Below are positions 17,183-24,042 of a stretch of 64,000 bases of DNA, one piece after another (the first letter of the stretch is position 1; each line of letters opens with the position of its first letter). Both the position numbers and the translations under genes were made by a program. The notes under the pieces are model-generated. The model did not search any database. It saw nothing but the letters and a program-made list of their open reading frames with translations, and was not told the origin of the DNA. The DNA comes from Brevundimonas sp. (GTDB taxonomy: Bacteria > Pseudomonadota > Alphaproteobacteria > Caulobacterales > Caulobacteraceae): NCBI GenBank assembly GCA_004296955.1, contig SCVB01000011.1, forward strand, positions 1-64,000, in the 5' to 3' direction.

Positions 17183-19903
17183 CTATCCGCCGAGGCGGGC
17201 GAGGGCGGCCTGGTAGTTGGCCAGTTGCGCCGTCAGATAGGCGGGCACGGGCCCGCCGGCGCCCGGAAGGGTCGTGGCCGGGGCCAGCGCGCGATAAGCG
17301 TCACGCACCGCCTTCATCGCCGCCTGCAGCCGCTCGCCGGAGGCCTTGACCGCCGTCGCGTCGTTGAGCGTCAGGTTCCGGGGCAGGTCCAGGCCGAAGG
17401 TGCGCAGCGTGCCGTCGCCGCTGGTCGGGCCGACATAGCCCTGCGACAGGCCCAGGCCCGCCAGGGCGTCCCGTCCCGGTTCGCCGGCCGTCAGGATCGC
17501 CCCGGTCTTGCCGTCGCGCGCCGTGATCGACAACCGCTGGAAGCCGCCCATGACCGCCAGCGGCGTATCGCCCTGTTTTCCGGCGACGCCGCTGTCCGTC
17601 GCGATCGTCACCTTGAGCTTGCGGTTCGAGGCCTGTTCGATCTTGCGCGCCAGGGTCTGAAGCGTGTCGCGGGCGTCGAGCGTGACCGCGATGCGTCGTC
17701 CTCCGTCCGCTGGAGAAATGTAGAACCGGTCGCCCGTCCGGACCGAGGTGGCGACGGTCAGGAGCTTGGACTGGCTCTGGTCGATCTCGCCCTGCGGCAG
17801 ACCCAGCCTGTCCAGCACGCTGGCGCCGTTCGCCGCGACCGCCAGGGTCAGCGGAACCGCCTGTTCGGAATTGCCCTGCCAGTCCCGGCGCCATTCCACC
17901 GCGCCAGTGTCCGCGTCGAGCCGGGCCAGATAGGCCTGGGTCGGATCGGTGTCCTTGGCCCCGACCGCGCGATCGGAGACGCCAGACACCCAGACCTTGC
18001 CGCCCACCACCTTGACGTCGGCGGCCGTGTCGTCGCCCGCGGCCCCGACATAGGTCAGCCGGTCATTGGCCGAAGCCGTCAGATCGCCTTCCATGACGGC
18101 GACGAAGGCGTCGGTTCCGCCATGATGGGCCGTGTTGACGGCGCCGATGTCCAGCGCGTCGTTGCGGGTCGTGCCGGTCAGGATCACCCGGCCGCCGGAC
18201 ACCGAGACGCCGGCGATCTCGCCGCTGGCCTGGCCCAGGTCGCGCGTCGCCGCGAGGGTCGGCTTGCCCGCGCCGTCGAGGGTGAAATGGCGCACCACGA
18301 ACCGGCCGTCCTCGACGCCGGCCGAATACAGATTGGCGCCGTCCACGGCGATGGCCCCGACGCCGTCCTCGGCGGCCGTGCCGAACTGCGCCACGCCCGC
18401 GGCGGTCGCCACGACCGGGGCGAAGATGTGCGCCTGGCTCTCGCTGAAGGCCTGGACGTAGCCGTCCCAGCCGCCCTGCCCCACGGCGCCGGGAATCGAG
18501 CCCTGCGACCGCCCGCCGACATAGACGGTGCCGTTCGGACCGAAGCTGACGGAGGTGGCCTCATCGGCCGCGCGGGCGCCGCGGCGCTGGGTCCAGACCT
18601 CGGCGCCGTCGGCGTCGAAGACCGTGACGAAACTGTCGGCCACGGCGGCGAGTTCGCCGCTCTTGCCGGACTCCAGGGCGCCGGTCACCGAGCCGGCGAC
18701 CGCGACGCGTCCGTTCGCGTCGATCGCGATCGCATAGCCGCTGGCGGTCGAGGCCGCGCCCAGCGCCCGGGTCGAGACAACCCGGCCTGCCGAGTCGAGC
18801 TTGATCAGGGCCACGTCCTTCTGCCCCTTGATCGGCTGGTTGGCCGGGCCGGCGTCCACGTCGGCGACCAGCCACAGGGAACCGTCCGACCCGGCGGCGC
18901 TGGCCCGGACCGTCTCGACGCCAAGCGGCAATGCGGTCTGTCCCGCGCGGCCCTCGACCCAGTGGGTCTCGCCGGGCCGGGCCACGGCGGCCGGCGGCGC
19001 GCCGCCCGTATCGCTCTGGAACTTCAGCAACTGGTGGCCGCCGGCCGTTCCCGCGCCCTGCACCACATAGACGGCGTCGGCGCGGGCGGCGGCGGCGAAG
19101 CCGACCGTCTCGGTCGAATCCCCGCGCACGACCAGGGCCCATTTGTCCGAGCCCGCCGGCAGGGTGACCGGCTTGCCGTTGACCGTGACCGTCTTGGGCT
19201 CGGCCTTGACCTGTTCGCGGCCGATCCGGGTGGCGACGCCGGCCGCCTCCAGCTTGCCGTTGATGTGGTCCAGCACCGCCGTCAGCGTCCGCGGCGTCGC
19301 GCCCATGTCTGTGAGGTCGACGGCGACGGTCTTGGTCTCAAGCGTGGTCCGGATCGTGATGTCGAAGGCCACGTCCCCCGCGAAGGCGGGGCTTAGGGTG
19401 TCAGGCGATCCCTCATGGATCGGCGCCGTGACCGAGACGGCGCTGTCGCGCGGCACCCCCGCGCCGGTCTTGCTGATCGAGGCGGCGACCCCCTGGGCCA
19501 TCCGCACGCCGTCGAAATCAGCCGAGGCCAACCAGGTCCCGATCTCGCTGAGCCCCGCGGTGAACCGCTTGTTCAACTGGGCCATTTCCAGGGAGCTGAC
19601 GCCCTTGGTCCCCGCCCGATTGGTCAGGGCGGTCAGGGTGTCCAGGCCCTGGTAGAGGGCGAACAGCTTGCGATAGTCGGTCGAGGCGGACTTGACGTCC
19701 AGCTGGGCCGCGTCCTCGTTGATGAACCGCCTGCCCCCCAGCGCCGCCCGCACCAGGGCGTCGGCCTTGGGCGGCGCCACGCTGGTCGACCAGGGCGGCG
19801 TCGGCTGCTTCTTCGCCGCCTGGCCCAGGGCGGCGTTGGTCACCGCCGACGAGGTGTCGTACGTGCCGCCGAATAGCCCCAGGACATAGCTGTTGTTGAT
19901 CAC
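17183..19903 (-). CDS. flaEY: FlaEY-like flagellar protein with beta-propeller (SBBP-type) repeats
   Basis: This is a 906-residue protein. The N-terminal quarter resembles rod/hook/flagellin-associated proteins (helical, with SLEMAQLNKRF). The middle (about residues 340-680) has repeated GDxxAxSVxxxxGxxYVGG-type propeller units. The C-terminus returns to flagellin/hook-like sequence (DRFYISPADGGRR, ending in helices around AVKASGERLQAAMKAVRDAYRAL). In Caulobacter the large FlaEY protein is encoded near flagellin genes and affects flagellin assembly. I assign the name from size, architecture and position, not from alignment. The start is GTG at 19903 after AGGAG. Confidence 0.6.
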   Translation of the reverse strand: MINNSYVLGLFGGTYDTSSAVTNAALGQAAKKQPTPPWSTSVAPPKADALVRAALGGRRFINEDAAQLDVKSASTDYRKLFALYQGLDTLTALTNRAGTKGVSSLEMAQLNKRFTAGLSEIGTWLASADFDGVRMAQGVAASISKTGAGVPRDSAVSVTAPIHEGSPDTLSPAFAGDVAFDITIRTTLETKTVAVDLTDMGATPRTLTAVLDHINGKLEAAGVATRIGREQVKAEPKTVTVNGKPVTLPAGSDKWALVVRGDSTETVGFAAAARADAVYVVQGAGTAGGHQLLKFQSDTGGAPPAAVARPGETHWVEGRAGQTALPLGVETVRASAAGSDGSLWLVADVDAGPANQPIKGQKDVALIKLDSAGRVVSTRALGAASTASGYAIAIDANGRVAVAGSVTGALESGKSGELAAVADSFVTVFDADGAEVWTQRRGARAADEATSVSFGPNGTVYVGGRSQGSIPGAVGQGGWDGYVQAFSESQAHIFAPVVATAAGVAQFGTAAEDGVGAIAVDGANLYSAGVEDGRFVVRHFTLDGAGKPTLAATRDLGQASGEIAGVSVSGGRVILTGTTRNDALDIGAVNTAHHGGTDAFVAVMEGDLTASANDRLTYVGAAGDDTAADVKVVGGKVWVSGVSDRAVGAKDTDPTQAYLARLDADTGAVEWRRDWQGNSEQAVPLTLAVAANGASVLDRLGLPQGEIDQSQSKLLTVATSVRTGDRFYISPADGGRRIAVTLDARDTLQTLARKIEQASNRKLKVTIATDSGVAGKQGDTPLAVMGGFQRLSITARDGKTGAILTAGEPGRDALAGLGLSQGYVGPTSGDGTLRTFGLDLPRNLTLNDATAVKASGERLQAAMKAVRDAYRALAPATTLPGAGGPVPAYLTAQLANYQAALARLGG

Positions 19904-20043
19904 GCGACGCTCCTGCGCGCCAGCATAGGCCTCGCGGCGTAACGAGGCCTTAACATCCGGGCCCGGAGCGACTCCGGAGGCGACTCAGGGAACAATGCTT
20001 TTCTGCGCTCGTTTATCGCGCGCTGGATGAGGAGGACGCCGTG

Positions 20044-20169
20044 ATGACCGCCTTCGTCAATGCCCTGAAATCGTTGCTTTCCCTGTACGGGATCGGCTCC
20101 CGGCACGCCGTCCGGCGGCGCCGGCCGCCGGTCCAGATCGGCGCGACCGGCTTTCGCCGGCCGGCCTGA
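20044..20169 (+). CDS. Small basic protein of 41 residues
   Basis: This short reading frame has a strong GAGGAGG at about 20030-20036, followed by GTGATG. The protein begins MTAFVNALKSLLSLYGIGS (possible amphipathic helix) and ends in an Arg-rich tail (RRRRPP, then FRRPA). Its TGA (20167-20169) abuts the stop of the convergent flagellin gene. It sits in the only plus-strand slot of the flagellin cluster. No family is recognised. The ribosome binding site is the main evidence that it is real. Confidence 0.45.
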   Translation: MTAFVNALKSLLSLYGIGSRHAVRRRRPPVQIGATGFRRPA

Positions 20170-21006
20170 CTATCCGCCGCGGAACAGCGACAGGATGATC
20201 TGCGGCGCCTGATTGGCGATCGACAGCGATTGTGCGCCCAGCTGCTGCTGGACCTGCAGGGCCTGCAGGCGCGCGCTTTCCTTGGCCAGGTCGGCGTCGA
20301 CCAGGTTGCCGATGCCTGATTCCAGCGTGTCGATCAGCTTGGTGACGAAGGTATTGTGCGCCTGGATCTGCTTCGCCTCGGCGCCGATGGCGCCGAGAGA
20401 GGCGTTCAGCTGCGTGATCGAATCGTCGAGACGGGTCAGGGCCTGGGTGGCTCCGGTCAGGGTCAGCAGGCTGTCGGACATCGTCAGTTCGATGATCGCG
20501 CCGCCCAGCGAGAGATCCTTGGCCGACAGGGTCACGAAGCCCGTTGCGTCGGCATTGGCGAGGAATTTGATCCCGCTGGTCAGCGAGCCGTTGAGCAGGT
20601 TTCCGCCGTCGAAGGAGGCGTTGTTGATCTGCGAGCTGATCGCCTTCAGCAGGGCCTTGAAATCCGAGTCCAGCAACTGACGCGACTGCGTCTTGAGCGA
20701 GCTGTCCTTGGCCGCGACCACCTTTTCCTTGAGCTGGTTCAGCAGGTCGGAGACCGATTCGCCGGCGGAGAGCGCCACATCGGCGATCGAGGTCGCCCGG
20801 TCGAGGCTCTGCTTCACCGCGCTGAGCGCCCCGACGTCGGCCCGCTGCCCCTGGGCGATGGCCCAGATGGCGGCGTTGTCCTTGGCCCCCTGGACCTTCA
20901 GGCCCGTGGAGATCCGGCTCTGGACGTCGCCCAGCCGATCGTTTGTGCGCGTCAGGTTCTGCAGCGCAATCGCTGCCGAATTGTTGGTGTGGACGCTATT
21001 CGTCAT
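20170..21006 (-). CDS. Flagellin (second copy)
   Basis: This 278-residue flagellin is a filament subunit secreted through the flagellar export channel. The conserved N-terminal domain (NSAAIALQNLTRTNDRL, RISTGLKV, AIAQG) and C-terminal domain (DADLAKESARLQALQVQQQLGAQSLSIAN) are intact. The variable centre is short, as in Caulobacter flagellins. It is clearly diverged from the other copy at 21533-22366. It lies between flaG and the FlaEY-like gene on the same strand. Confidence 0.96.
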   Translation of the reverse strand: MTNSVHTNNSAAIALQNLTRTNDRLGDVQSRISTGLKVQGAKDNAAIWAIAQGQRADVGALSAVKQSLDRATSIADVALSAGESVSDLLNQLKEKVVAAKDSSLKTQSRQLLDSDFKALLKAISSQINNASFDGGNLLNGSLTSGIKFLANADATGFVTLSAKDLSLGGAIIELTMSDSLLTLTGATQALTRLDDSITQLNASLGAIGAEAKQIQAHNTFVTKLIDTLESGIGNLVDADLAKESARLQALQVQQQLGAQSLSIANQAPQIILSLFRGG

Positions 21007-21057
21007 CCGACTCAGCCCCGTTAGGTTTCAACGAAGCTAGGGCGCTAAGCGTGCATA

Positions 21058-21081
21058 CATGGTTAACGCGCGATAACCATG
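21058..21081. promoter_or_regulatory. CATGGTTA/TAACCATG palindrome upstream of the second flagellin gene
   Basis: A perfect 8-bp inverted repeat (21058-21065 and 21074-21081) with an 8-nt spacer lies about 50 nt upstream of the flagellin start. On the minus strand it contains TTAACCAT, which matches a reported CtrA half-site in Caulobacter. Regulation by CtrA is an inference. Confidence 0.5.
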
Positions 21082-21138
21082 TGCTTTAACCGCGCGGATC
21101 GCTCCTGCGCGGCGGGTGGGTCGTATCTGGCGCGCCCG

Positions 21139-21429
21139 TCAGGCCTTGGTGTCGATCACCGAGCCGGCGCTGTAGTCCGCCGTCCGCATCAGATTGACGA
21201 TCTGTTCGCGGGGCAGTTGTTTGACGACCTCGCCGGTCACCCGGTCCAGCGTCTTGTAGATGAACGACCCGGCGGTGGGCCCTTCCTCGATCACCAGGCG
21301 ATATCGCGCGGCGCGTTCGGCTTCTTCCGAGGCCTTCGAGTCACGAAAATCGCCGCCTGCTGGAGAACCGGCGGCGGCGGGCATGACGGCTGACGCCGGG
21401 ACTGGGCCTATCTTGGCATTGCTTTGCAT
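21139..21429 (-). CDS. flaG: FlaG family flagellar protein
   Basis: This 96-residue protein has a flexible Ala/Pro-rich N-terminus and a C-terminal FlaG domain ending in YKTLDRVTGEVVKQLPREQIVNLM. FlaG proteins influence filament length. It lies between the two flagellin genes on the same strand. The start ATG follows AAGGAG. Confidence 0.9.
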   Translation of the reverse strand: MQSNAKIGPVPASAVMPAAAGSPAGGDFRDSKASEEAERAARYRLVIEEGPTAGSFIYKTLDRVTGEVVKQLPREQIVNLMRTADYSAGSVIDTKA

Positions 21430-21494
21430 GGCTCCTTCCGACGGCGGGGCCGGCGGCTTCCTTCAAGAGGATGTTGGGAACAGCGGAATCGGTC

Positions 21495-21519
21495 GGGCGG
21501 GATCCACGGGATCCCGCCC
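21495..21519 (-). terminator. Stem-loop after the first flagellin gene
   Basis: A perfect 11-bp stem (21495-21505 and 21509-21519) with a 3-nt loop lies 14 nt past the flagellin stop. There is no good T-tract, so it may act as a 3'-end stabiliser or a processing point that lets flagellin mRNA outlast the downstream flaG message. Confidence 0.65.
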
Positions 21520-21532
21520 TTCCGGTTGATCC

Positions 21533-22366
21533 TTAGCGGAACAGTCCGAGCAGGATGGAGGTCGAGGAGTTGGCGATCGACAGAGCCTGCACACCGAGCT
21601 GTTGCTTGGTTTGCAGCGACTGCAGACGCGCGCTTTCCTTGGCCAGGTCGGCGTCCACCAGGTTGCCCACGCCGGTTTCCAGGGCGTCCTGGAGCTTGCC
21701 GACGAAGGTCAGGTGGGTCGAGAACGAGTTGGCGCCGGTGCCCAGGCGAGCCAGGGAGGCCGAGACCTTGTCGATCGAGGCGTTGACCAGGCCGAGAGCG
21801 GTCGTGGCCAGCGTCGAGGTGCCGATGGTGGTCGTGGCCGCAACGGTCACGTTCGCGCCGCCCAGGGACAGGTTTTCACCCGCAACCTTGATGGTCGAAC
21901 CCGCCGTGTTGGACAGGGCCTTGTAGCCGGCGGTGCCGGTCGAGTTGTCGAGCAGGTTCACGCCGTTGAACTTGGCGTTGGCGACGACGGTCGTGATCTG
22001 GTCGCGGATGGCCTTGAAGTCTTCGTTCAGGGCCGAACGGGCCGAAGTCGTCAGGCTCTTGTCCGTGGCGGACAGGGCCTTTTCCTTCAGCTGGCTCAGG
22101 AGGTCCGAAACCGACTCGCCGGCGGCCAGGCTGACGTCCACGGCCGACTGGCCGCGGTTCAGGCTGTCCTTGACGGCGTTCAGGGCGCCGATTTCAGCGC
22201 GCTGGCCGGTCGCGATCGCGAACACCGCGCCGTTGTCCTTGGCGGACGAGACGTTCTTGCCGGTGTTGATGCGGTTTTGAACCGTGGCAAGTTCCTTGTT
22301 GGTCACTTGCAGGTTCTGCAGGGCGATTTGCGCGCCCACGTTCGTGTTAACGCTGTTCAGCGCCAT
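21533..22366 (-). CDS. Flagellin (first copy)
   Basis: This 277-residue flagellin starts MALNSVNTNVGAQIALQN. It has both conserved terminal domains (TGKNVSSAKDNGAVFAIATGQRAE and the C-terminal DADLAKESARLQSLQTKQQLG) and a short variable centre. The longer in-frame start at 22486 was rejected because family members start at MALNS. The leader has three small hairpins, one covering the ribosome binding site. A stem-loop follows the gene. It belongs to the Caulobacter-type short flagellins. Confidence 0.96.
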   Translation of the reverse strand: MALNSVNTNVGAQIALQNLQVTNKELATVQNRINTGKNVSSAKDNGAVFAIATGQRAEIGALNAVKDSLNRGQSAVDVSLAAGESVSDLLSQLKEKALSATDKSLTTSARSALNEDFKAIRDQITTVVANAKFNGVNLLDNSTGTAGYKALSNTAGSTIKVAGENLSLGGANVTVAATTTIGTSTLATTALGLVNASIDKVSASLARLGTGANSFSTHLTFVGKLQDALETGVGNLVDADLAKESARLQSLQTKQQLGVQALSIANSSTSILLGLFR

Positions 22367-22375
22367 GACGATAGT

Positions 22376-22426
22376 CCTTGTTTCAAGGTGTCCGACGCCA
22401 TTTTGGCTGCCGGGAGCATTTTGCTC
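22376..22426 (-). promoter_or_regulatory. Triple-hairpin 5' UTR of the flagellin gene, ribosome binding site enclosed
   Basis: Read on the minus strand, three short perfect hairpins each have an AAA loop: GAGCA-AAA-TGCTC (22414-22426), GCCA-AAA-TGGC (22397-22407) and CCTTG-AAA-CAAGG (22376-22388). The last one holds the Shine-Dalgarno AAGGA in its 3' arm, 9 nt before the ATG. In Caulobacter the FlbT protein acts on the 5' UTR of flagellin mRNA. FlbT control here is an inference. Confidence 0.6.
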
Positions 22427-22592
22427 AGGTCGATCGACGCAAGGATGGGACCAGACGCCCGGGACCCATGCCAAGGTCGCGATCATTGAATTTGCTACGT
22501 TAGTTCTTGTTCACCACGTCGGGCGCCCGGCAGATTGTGCCGGGGCCCGGGCAGAAACTGCCGGGCCGGTCGGCAGGACCTGCCGGTCGCGT

Positions 22593-22922
22593 CTACCAGG
22601 GCCGGAACCACGACCGCGCCCGCGGCGCGGTCTCTCGCCGCCAGCGATCCTGCAGCGCCCGTTCGGCCAGCAGGGTCTCGACCGCCAGCGATCGGGCGGT
22701 CTCGCAGGCGACCAGCCGCAGGCCGCGCTCGGCATAGGCGATCTCGAGATCAGCCTGGGTCGGGTCCCCGGGCAGGCGCTCCAGCACACAGGGCGTCGTC
22801 GCCGCCGGCGGCAGGTTCAACCGTGGCGGCTCCGCAGACGGCGGGAGCGAGCCGGCACAGCTCGCGGTCATGACCGGCAAGGCGAGCCGCGCGATGCGGG
22901 TCCAGCGGAAGGTCGGCGTCAT
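22593..22922 (-). CDS. Rz1-like outer spanin candidate
   Basis: This 109-residue protein has an N-terminal signal-like segment followed by Cys 22 in MTASC, a weak lipobox. A Pro-rich stretch (SLPPSAEPPRLNLPPAATTP) follows and then a short helical C-terminus. Outer spanins are small Pro-rich lipoproteins that help disrupt the outer membrane at the end of phage lysis. The gene starts inside the upstream Rz-like gene in another frame, with AGGAG ahead of its ATG. That nested layout is typical of Rz/Rz1. The assignment rests on position and composition. Confidence 0.6.
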   Translation of the reverse strand: MTPTFRWTRIARLALPVMTASCAGSLPPSAEPPRLNLPPAATTPCVLERLPGDPTQADLEIAYAERGLRLVACETARSLAVETLLAERALQDRWRRETAPRARSWFRPW

Positions 22923-23226
22923 GGGCGCTCCTGGCCTGGGTGGCGATGCGGGCGGTGGCCCGGGCGACCGCCGCCTCCTGTTGGCGAAACTGCTCAAGGC
23001 GCCGGGCCTGGTCCGCCGCGGCCGCGACCTCGAGCCGGCGGCCGGCCGCGTCGGCGACGGCGGCGGCGGCGCGGGCCTCCGCCCCGGCCCGGCGGCGTTC
23101 GGCCAGGTCGAGGGGATCCCAGCGGAAACCCAGCCCGCCCAGGGCGACCAGCGCCAGGGCCAGAACGACGACGGCGACCAGCGCCCATCCCGCCGGCGTG
23201 AGCATCCGCAGCCAGACCGGCCTCAC
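22750..23226 (-). CDS. Rz-like inner spanin candidate
   Basis: This 158-residue protein has one N-terminal membrane helix (about residues 12-34). An Ala/Arg/Glu-rich segment with coiled-coil character follows (about 40-100). A short domain with two Cys comes next, with DPHRAARLAGHDRELCRLAPAVC, which resembles the end of phage Rz-type proteins. It starts in a 4-nt overlap with the endolysin gene and contains the start of the Rz1-like gene. It is named from topology and lysis-cassette position. Confidence 0.6.
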   Translation of the reverse strand: MRPVWLRMLTPAGWALVAVVVLALALVALGGLGFRWDPLDLAERRRAGAEARAAAAVADAAGRRLEVAAAADQARRLEQFRQQEAAVARATARIATQARSAHDADLPLDPHRAARLAGHDRELCRLAPAVCGAATVEPAAGGDDALCAGAPARGPDPG

Positions 23227-23606
23227 GGGAACACCCGGCGGTCCAGCTCAAAATGCGGGCCGTCGCGCAGGGAGGTCCAGTCGCCGCCCCAGACGATCGC
23301 CGTTCCCTGCCGGGCGGCGGCCGCCTTGAAGGCCGCGGCGATGCGCGGGTACAGCGGCCAGTCCCAACGCACCTGCCCCTCGACCAGGGCCGCGACATCG
23401 ACGGCGTGGCCGGTCAGATGACGCGACCGCAGCGTCCGGCTCGCCCCCGCCCGCACCAGGGCGGCCTGGCGTTCGCGCGTGCGCAGCCCCTCGGTGACCA
23501 TGAAGTCGACCGGGCTGAGGGCGGCGGCCTCCCGCACCAGGGCCGCCAGGCGCGGGTGAACCCCTTGCAGTCGTTTCAGCGACCGTTCGGACAGGCGGAA
23601 GCTCAT
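23223..23606 (-). CDS. M15 family peptidoglycan peptidase (endolysin)
   Basis: This 127-residue M15-type peptidase cleaves peptide cross-bridges in peptidoglycan. The zinc ligands are clear: His 63 and Asp 70 in SRHLTGHAVDV, and His 118 in DGPHFEL. A conserved W-G-G-D-W lies at 106-110. The size matches phage and GTA endolysins. There is no signal peptide, which agrees with release through a holin. It overlaps the genes before and after by 4 nt. Confidence 0.9.
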   Translation of the reverse strand: MSFRLSERSLKRLQGVHPRLAALVREAAALSPVDFMVTEGLRTRERQAALVRAGASRTLRSRHLTGHAVDVAALVEGQVRWDWPLYPRIAAAFKAAAARQGTAIVWGGDWTSLRDGPHFELDRRVFP

Positions 23607-23881
23607 GGCCGGTCCTCCCCGTCCAGCCGGGGCCGAAGCACGGCGAGGGTGGCGATCAGTTGCTGGGCCGTCGGCGCCACCAGATAGAGGACCAGAACCA
23701 GCGCCAGCAGGGCCATCAGCCCCTGGGCCAGCCGCGGCGCGGCCGCCGGCGGGGTCAGGGCGATCAGCCGGTCGAGCAGCAGCCAGGCCGCCCCGCTGGT
23801 GGTGAAGACGTAAAGGCGTCGCCACAGCCACCGGCCCTCGGCCAGCAGCGGCGCCCCCGATCCGTTCGAAGGCGCGGTCAT
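23603..23881 (-). CDS. Small membrane protein, holin candidate
   Basis: This 92-residue protein has two hydrophobic segments (about residues 26-42 and 51-82), a charged N-terminal part and an acidic/basic tail. Its size, topology and place directly before the endolysin, in the same overlapping chain, fit a holin that lets the endolysin out of the cytoplasm. I do not recognise a specific holin family. Confidence 0.65.
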   Translation of the reverse strand: MTAPSNGSGAPLLAEGRWLWRRLYVFTTSGAAWLLLDRLIALTPPAAAPRLAQGLMALLALVLVLYLVAPTAQQLIATLAVLRPRLDGEDRP

Positions 23882-24042
23882 CGGTCGTCCTCCGGATCAT
23901 CGGCGGCGGTCTCGCCGCGCCGCCAGCCGGGGCCGGCGTGGGCGAACAGGTCTGCATCGGTCAGGCGGCCGGGACAGTCCCAGGCCTCCTCGTCCAGCAG
24001 CAATCCGGCGGGGTCAGGGTGGCGGGTCATGGCGCGGCTCAT
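23878..24042 (-). CDS. Small acidic hypothetical protein in the tail-fibre/lysis operon
   Basis: This 54-residue acidic protein starts at an ATG that overlaps the tail-fibre stop and ends in an overlap with the holin-like start. Its motif PAGLLLDEEAWDCPGRLTD and acidic end are unlike the lysis proteins. A second in-frame ATG lies at 24030. The tight overlaps on both sides are the evidence that it is translated. The function is unknown. Confidence 0.65.
   Translation of the reverse strand: MSRAMTRHPDPAGLLLDEEAWDCPGRLTDADLFAHAGPGWRRGETAADDPEDDR

Noticed and set aside
17225..19396. A 723-codon plus-strand open frame
   Set aside because: Antisense to the FlaEY-like gene and without any domain signal.
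19900..20106. A 68-codon minus-strand frame between the FlaEY-like and flagellin genes
   Set aside because: It lacks a ribosome binding site and overlaps the better-supported micro-gene at 20044-20169 on the other strand.
22367..22600. Sigma-54 site for the flagellin gene
   Set aside because: GGCA-like pairs occur, but none with the required GG-N10-GC spacing in the 230 nt checked.
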